The notes below the pieces were generated by a model, which saw only the letters and a list, made by a program, of their open reading frames with translations, was not told the origin of the DNA and ran no database searches. The translations under genes were made by a program, and so were the position numbers. From positions 1-6,036 of the forward strand of contig DAOVJF010000179.1 in NCBI GenBank assembly GCA_030673355.1: 6,036 nucleotides of DNA, written 5' to 3'. The DNA comes from Planctomycetota bacterium (GTDB lineage Bacteria; JAJVIF01; JAPKYR01). Shown piece after piece: positions 5,640-6,036 of the stretch. Position 1 is the first letter of the stretch. Each line of letters begins with the position of its first letter.

Positions 5640-6026
5640 ATGCCTGACGATATCAGAATGAAACGGATCGAAGCGTTCTTCAGGGAAGAACTCGCCCGGC
5701 TTGTATCGAGGGAACTTCGCGACCCGATTTTCGAGAGTAAGATTATCTCCTTTTCTGAAATTGACGTCAGCCGCGACCTTTCGAATGCGAATGTCAGGGT
5801 GACTGTTCTGGGCGATGAGTCCAGATTAACCGAAATTGTTAAAGCCCTTAACGCGGCGACCTCGTTTATTCGATCCGAAATCATGAAGGTTTCCGATTTC
5901 AGGAAAGTCCCGAAATTCAGGTTCCATGAGGACCGCACGATTGAAACAGCTTCGAAAATTGAAAGCATTCTGGACACGCTCGATATCCCACCAGGGGAGG
6001 ACGGCGGGCTAAAAGGATCTGATTGA
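5640..6026 (+). CDS. rbfA: 30S ribosome-binding factor RbfA
   Basis: This encodes 128 aa, a single type II KH-like domain protein that binds the 30S subunit late in 16S rRNA maturation and is needed for cold adaptation in E. coli. The family pattern is clear: the R..RI start of helix 1 (6-10), REELARLVSRELRDP (15-29), EIDVSRDLSNANVRVTVLGD (40-59), ALNAATSFIRSEI (69-81) and RKVPKFRFHEDRTIE (88-102). The usual Ala-x-Gly kink of the KH helix appears as A73-T74-S75, with Ser in place of Gly. ATG 5640 gives the normal N-terminus, but the nearest SD-like AGGA (5622-5625) is 14 nt away, so initiation may be weak. The hairpin at 5562 lies in its leader. Its stop overlaps a candidate start of the next gene. 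Confidence 0.95.
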   Translation: MPDDIRMKRIEAFFREELARLVSRELRDPIFESKIISFSEIDVSRDLSNANVRVTVLGDESRLTEIVKALNAATSFIRSEIMKVSDFRKVPKFRFHEDRTIETASKIESILDTLDIPPGEDGGLKGSD

Positions 6027-6036
6027 AAATAATGTC
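6023..6036 (+). CDS. Start of the next gene, cut by the window edge
   Basis: TTG at 6023-6025 overlaps the rbfA stop (TTGA) and has AAGGA (6013-6017) 5 nt upstream, suggesting a translationally coupled start. The frame reads L-K-I-M-S and also contains ATG 6032 as a second candidate start. In this kind of cluster the next gene is often a DHH-family nrnA or truB, but four to five codons are not enough to choose. Confidence 0.35.

Noticed and set aside
1..6036. CRISPR arrays, tRNA or rRNA genes, insertion sequences, prophage or defence genes
   Set aside because: None is visible on either strand. The window is fully accounted for by the housekeeping cluster and its spacers.

Overview
The window is a bacterial translation and transcription-factor cluster read entirely on the + strand, in the order rimP - nusA - ylxR(rnpM) - infB - ylxP(DUF503) - rbfA, followed by the first few codons of another gene. 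All six proteins are recognisable from conserved motifs. This is an ordinary housekeeping locus and I do not see a new biological system; the interest lies in the regulatory spacers and in a few protein details.

Organism: the gene order is widespread in bacteria. ylxQ, which lies between ylxR and infB in many Firmicutes, is absent. ylxP between infB and rbfA, an IF2 with two IF2_N modules around a long basic linker, and a NusA ending in a single RNA-polymerase-alpha-like helix-hairpin-helix domain would suit a Gram-negative or under-sampled phylum of moderate GC, but I cannot name a taxon. Shine-Dalgarno (SD) sites are mostly good; GTG and TTG starts are used.

Layout: 1-71 is the rimP leader and holds a compact hairpin plus U-tract, an attenuator-type terminator. 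72-551 is rimP. 552-701 holds a weak terminator-like hairpin, an extended -10 promoter, and a structured nusA leader with a possible 9-codon leader peptide whose stop lies inside the nusA SD. 702-2024 is nusA. 2075-2356 is ylxR, with a likely TTG start. 2408-5233 is infB. 5256-5537 is ylxP behind a very strong SD. 5538-5639 carries a hairpin plus T-rich stretch. 5640-6026 is rbfA, and its stop overlaps a candidate TTG start of the next gene.

How they work together: RimP and RbfA are 30S maturation factors, IF2 delivers initiator tRNA, NusA controls pausing, termination and antitermination, and YlxR/RnpM is an RNA-binding protein linked to RNase P. The three terminator-like hairpins (before rimP, after rimP, after ylxP), together with a promoter in front of nusA, suggest that the cluster is divided into transcriptional sub-units. 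NusA could tune this itself, as is known for the E. coli nusA-infB operon; here that is inference.
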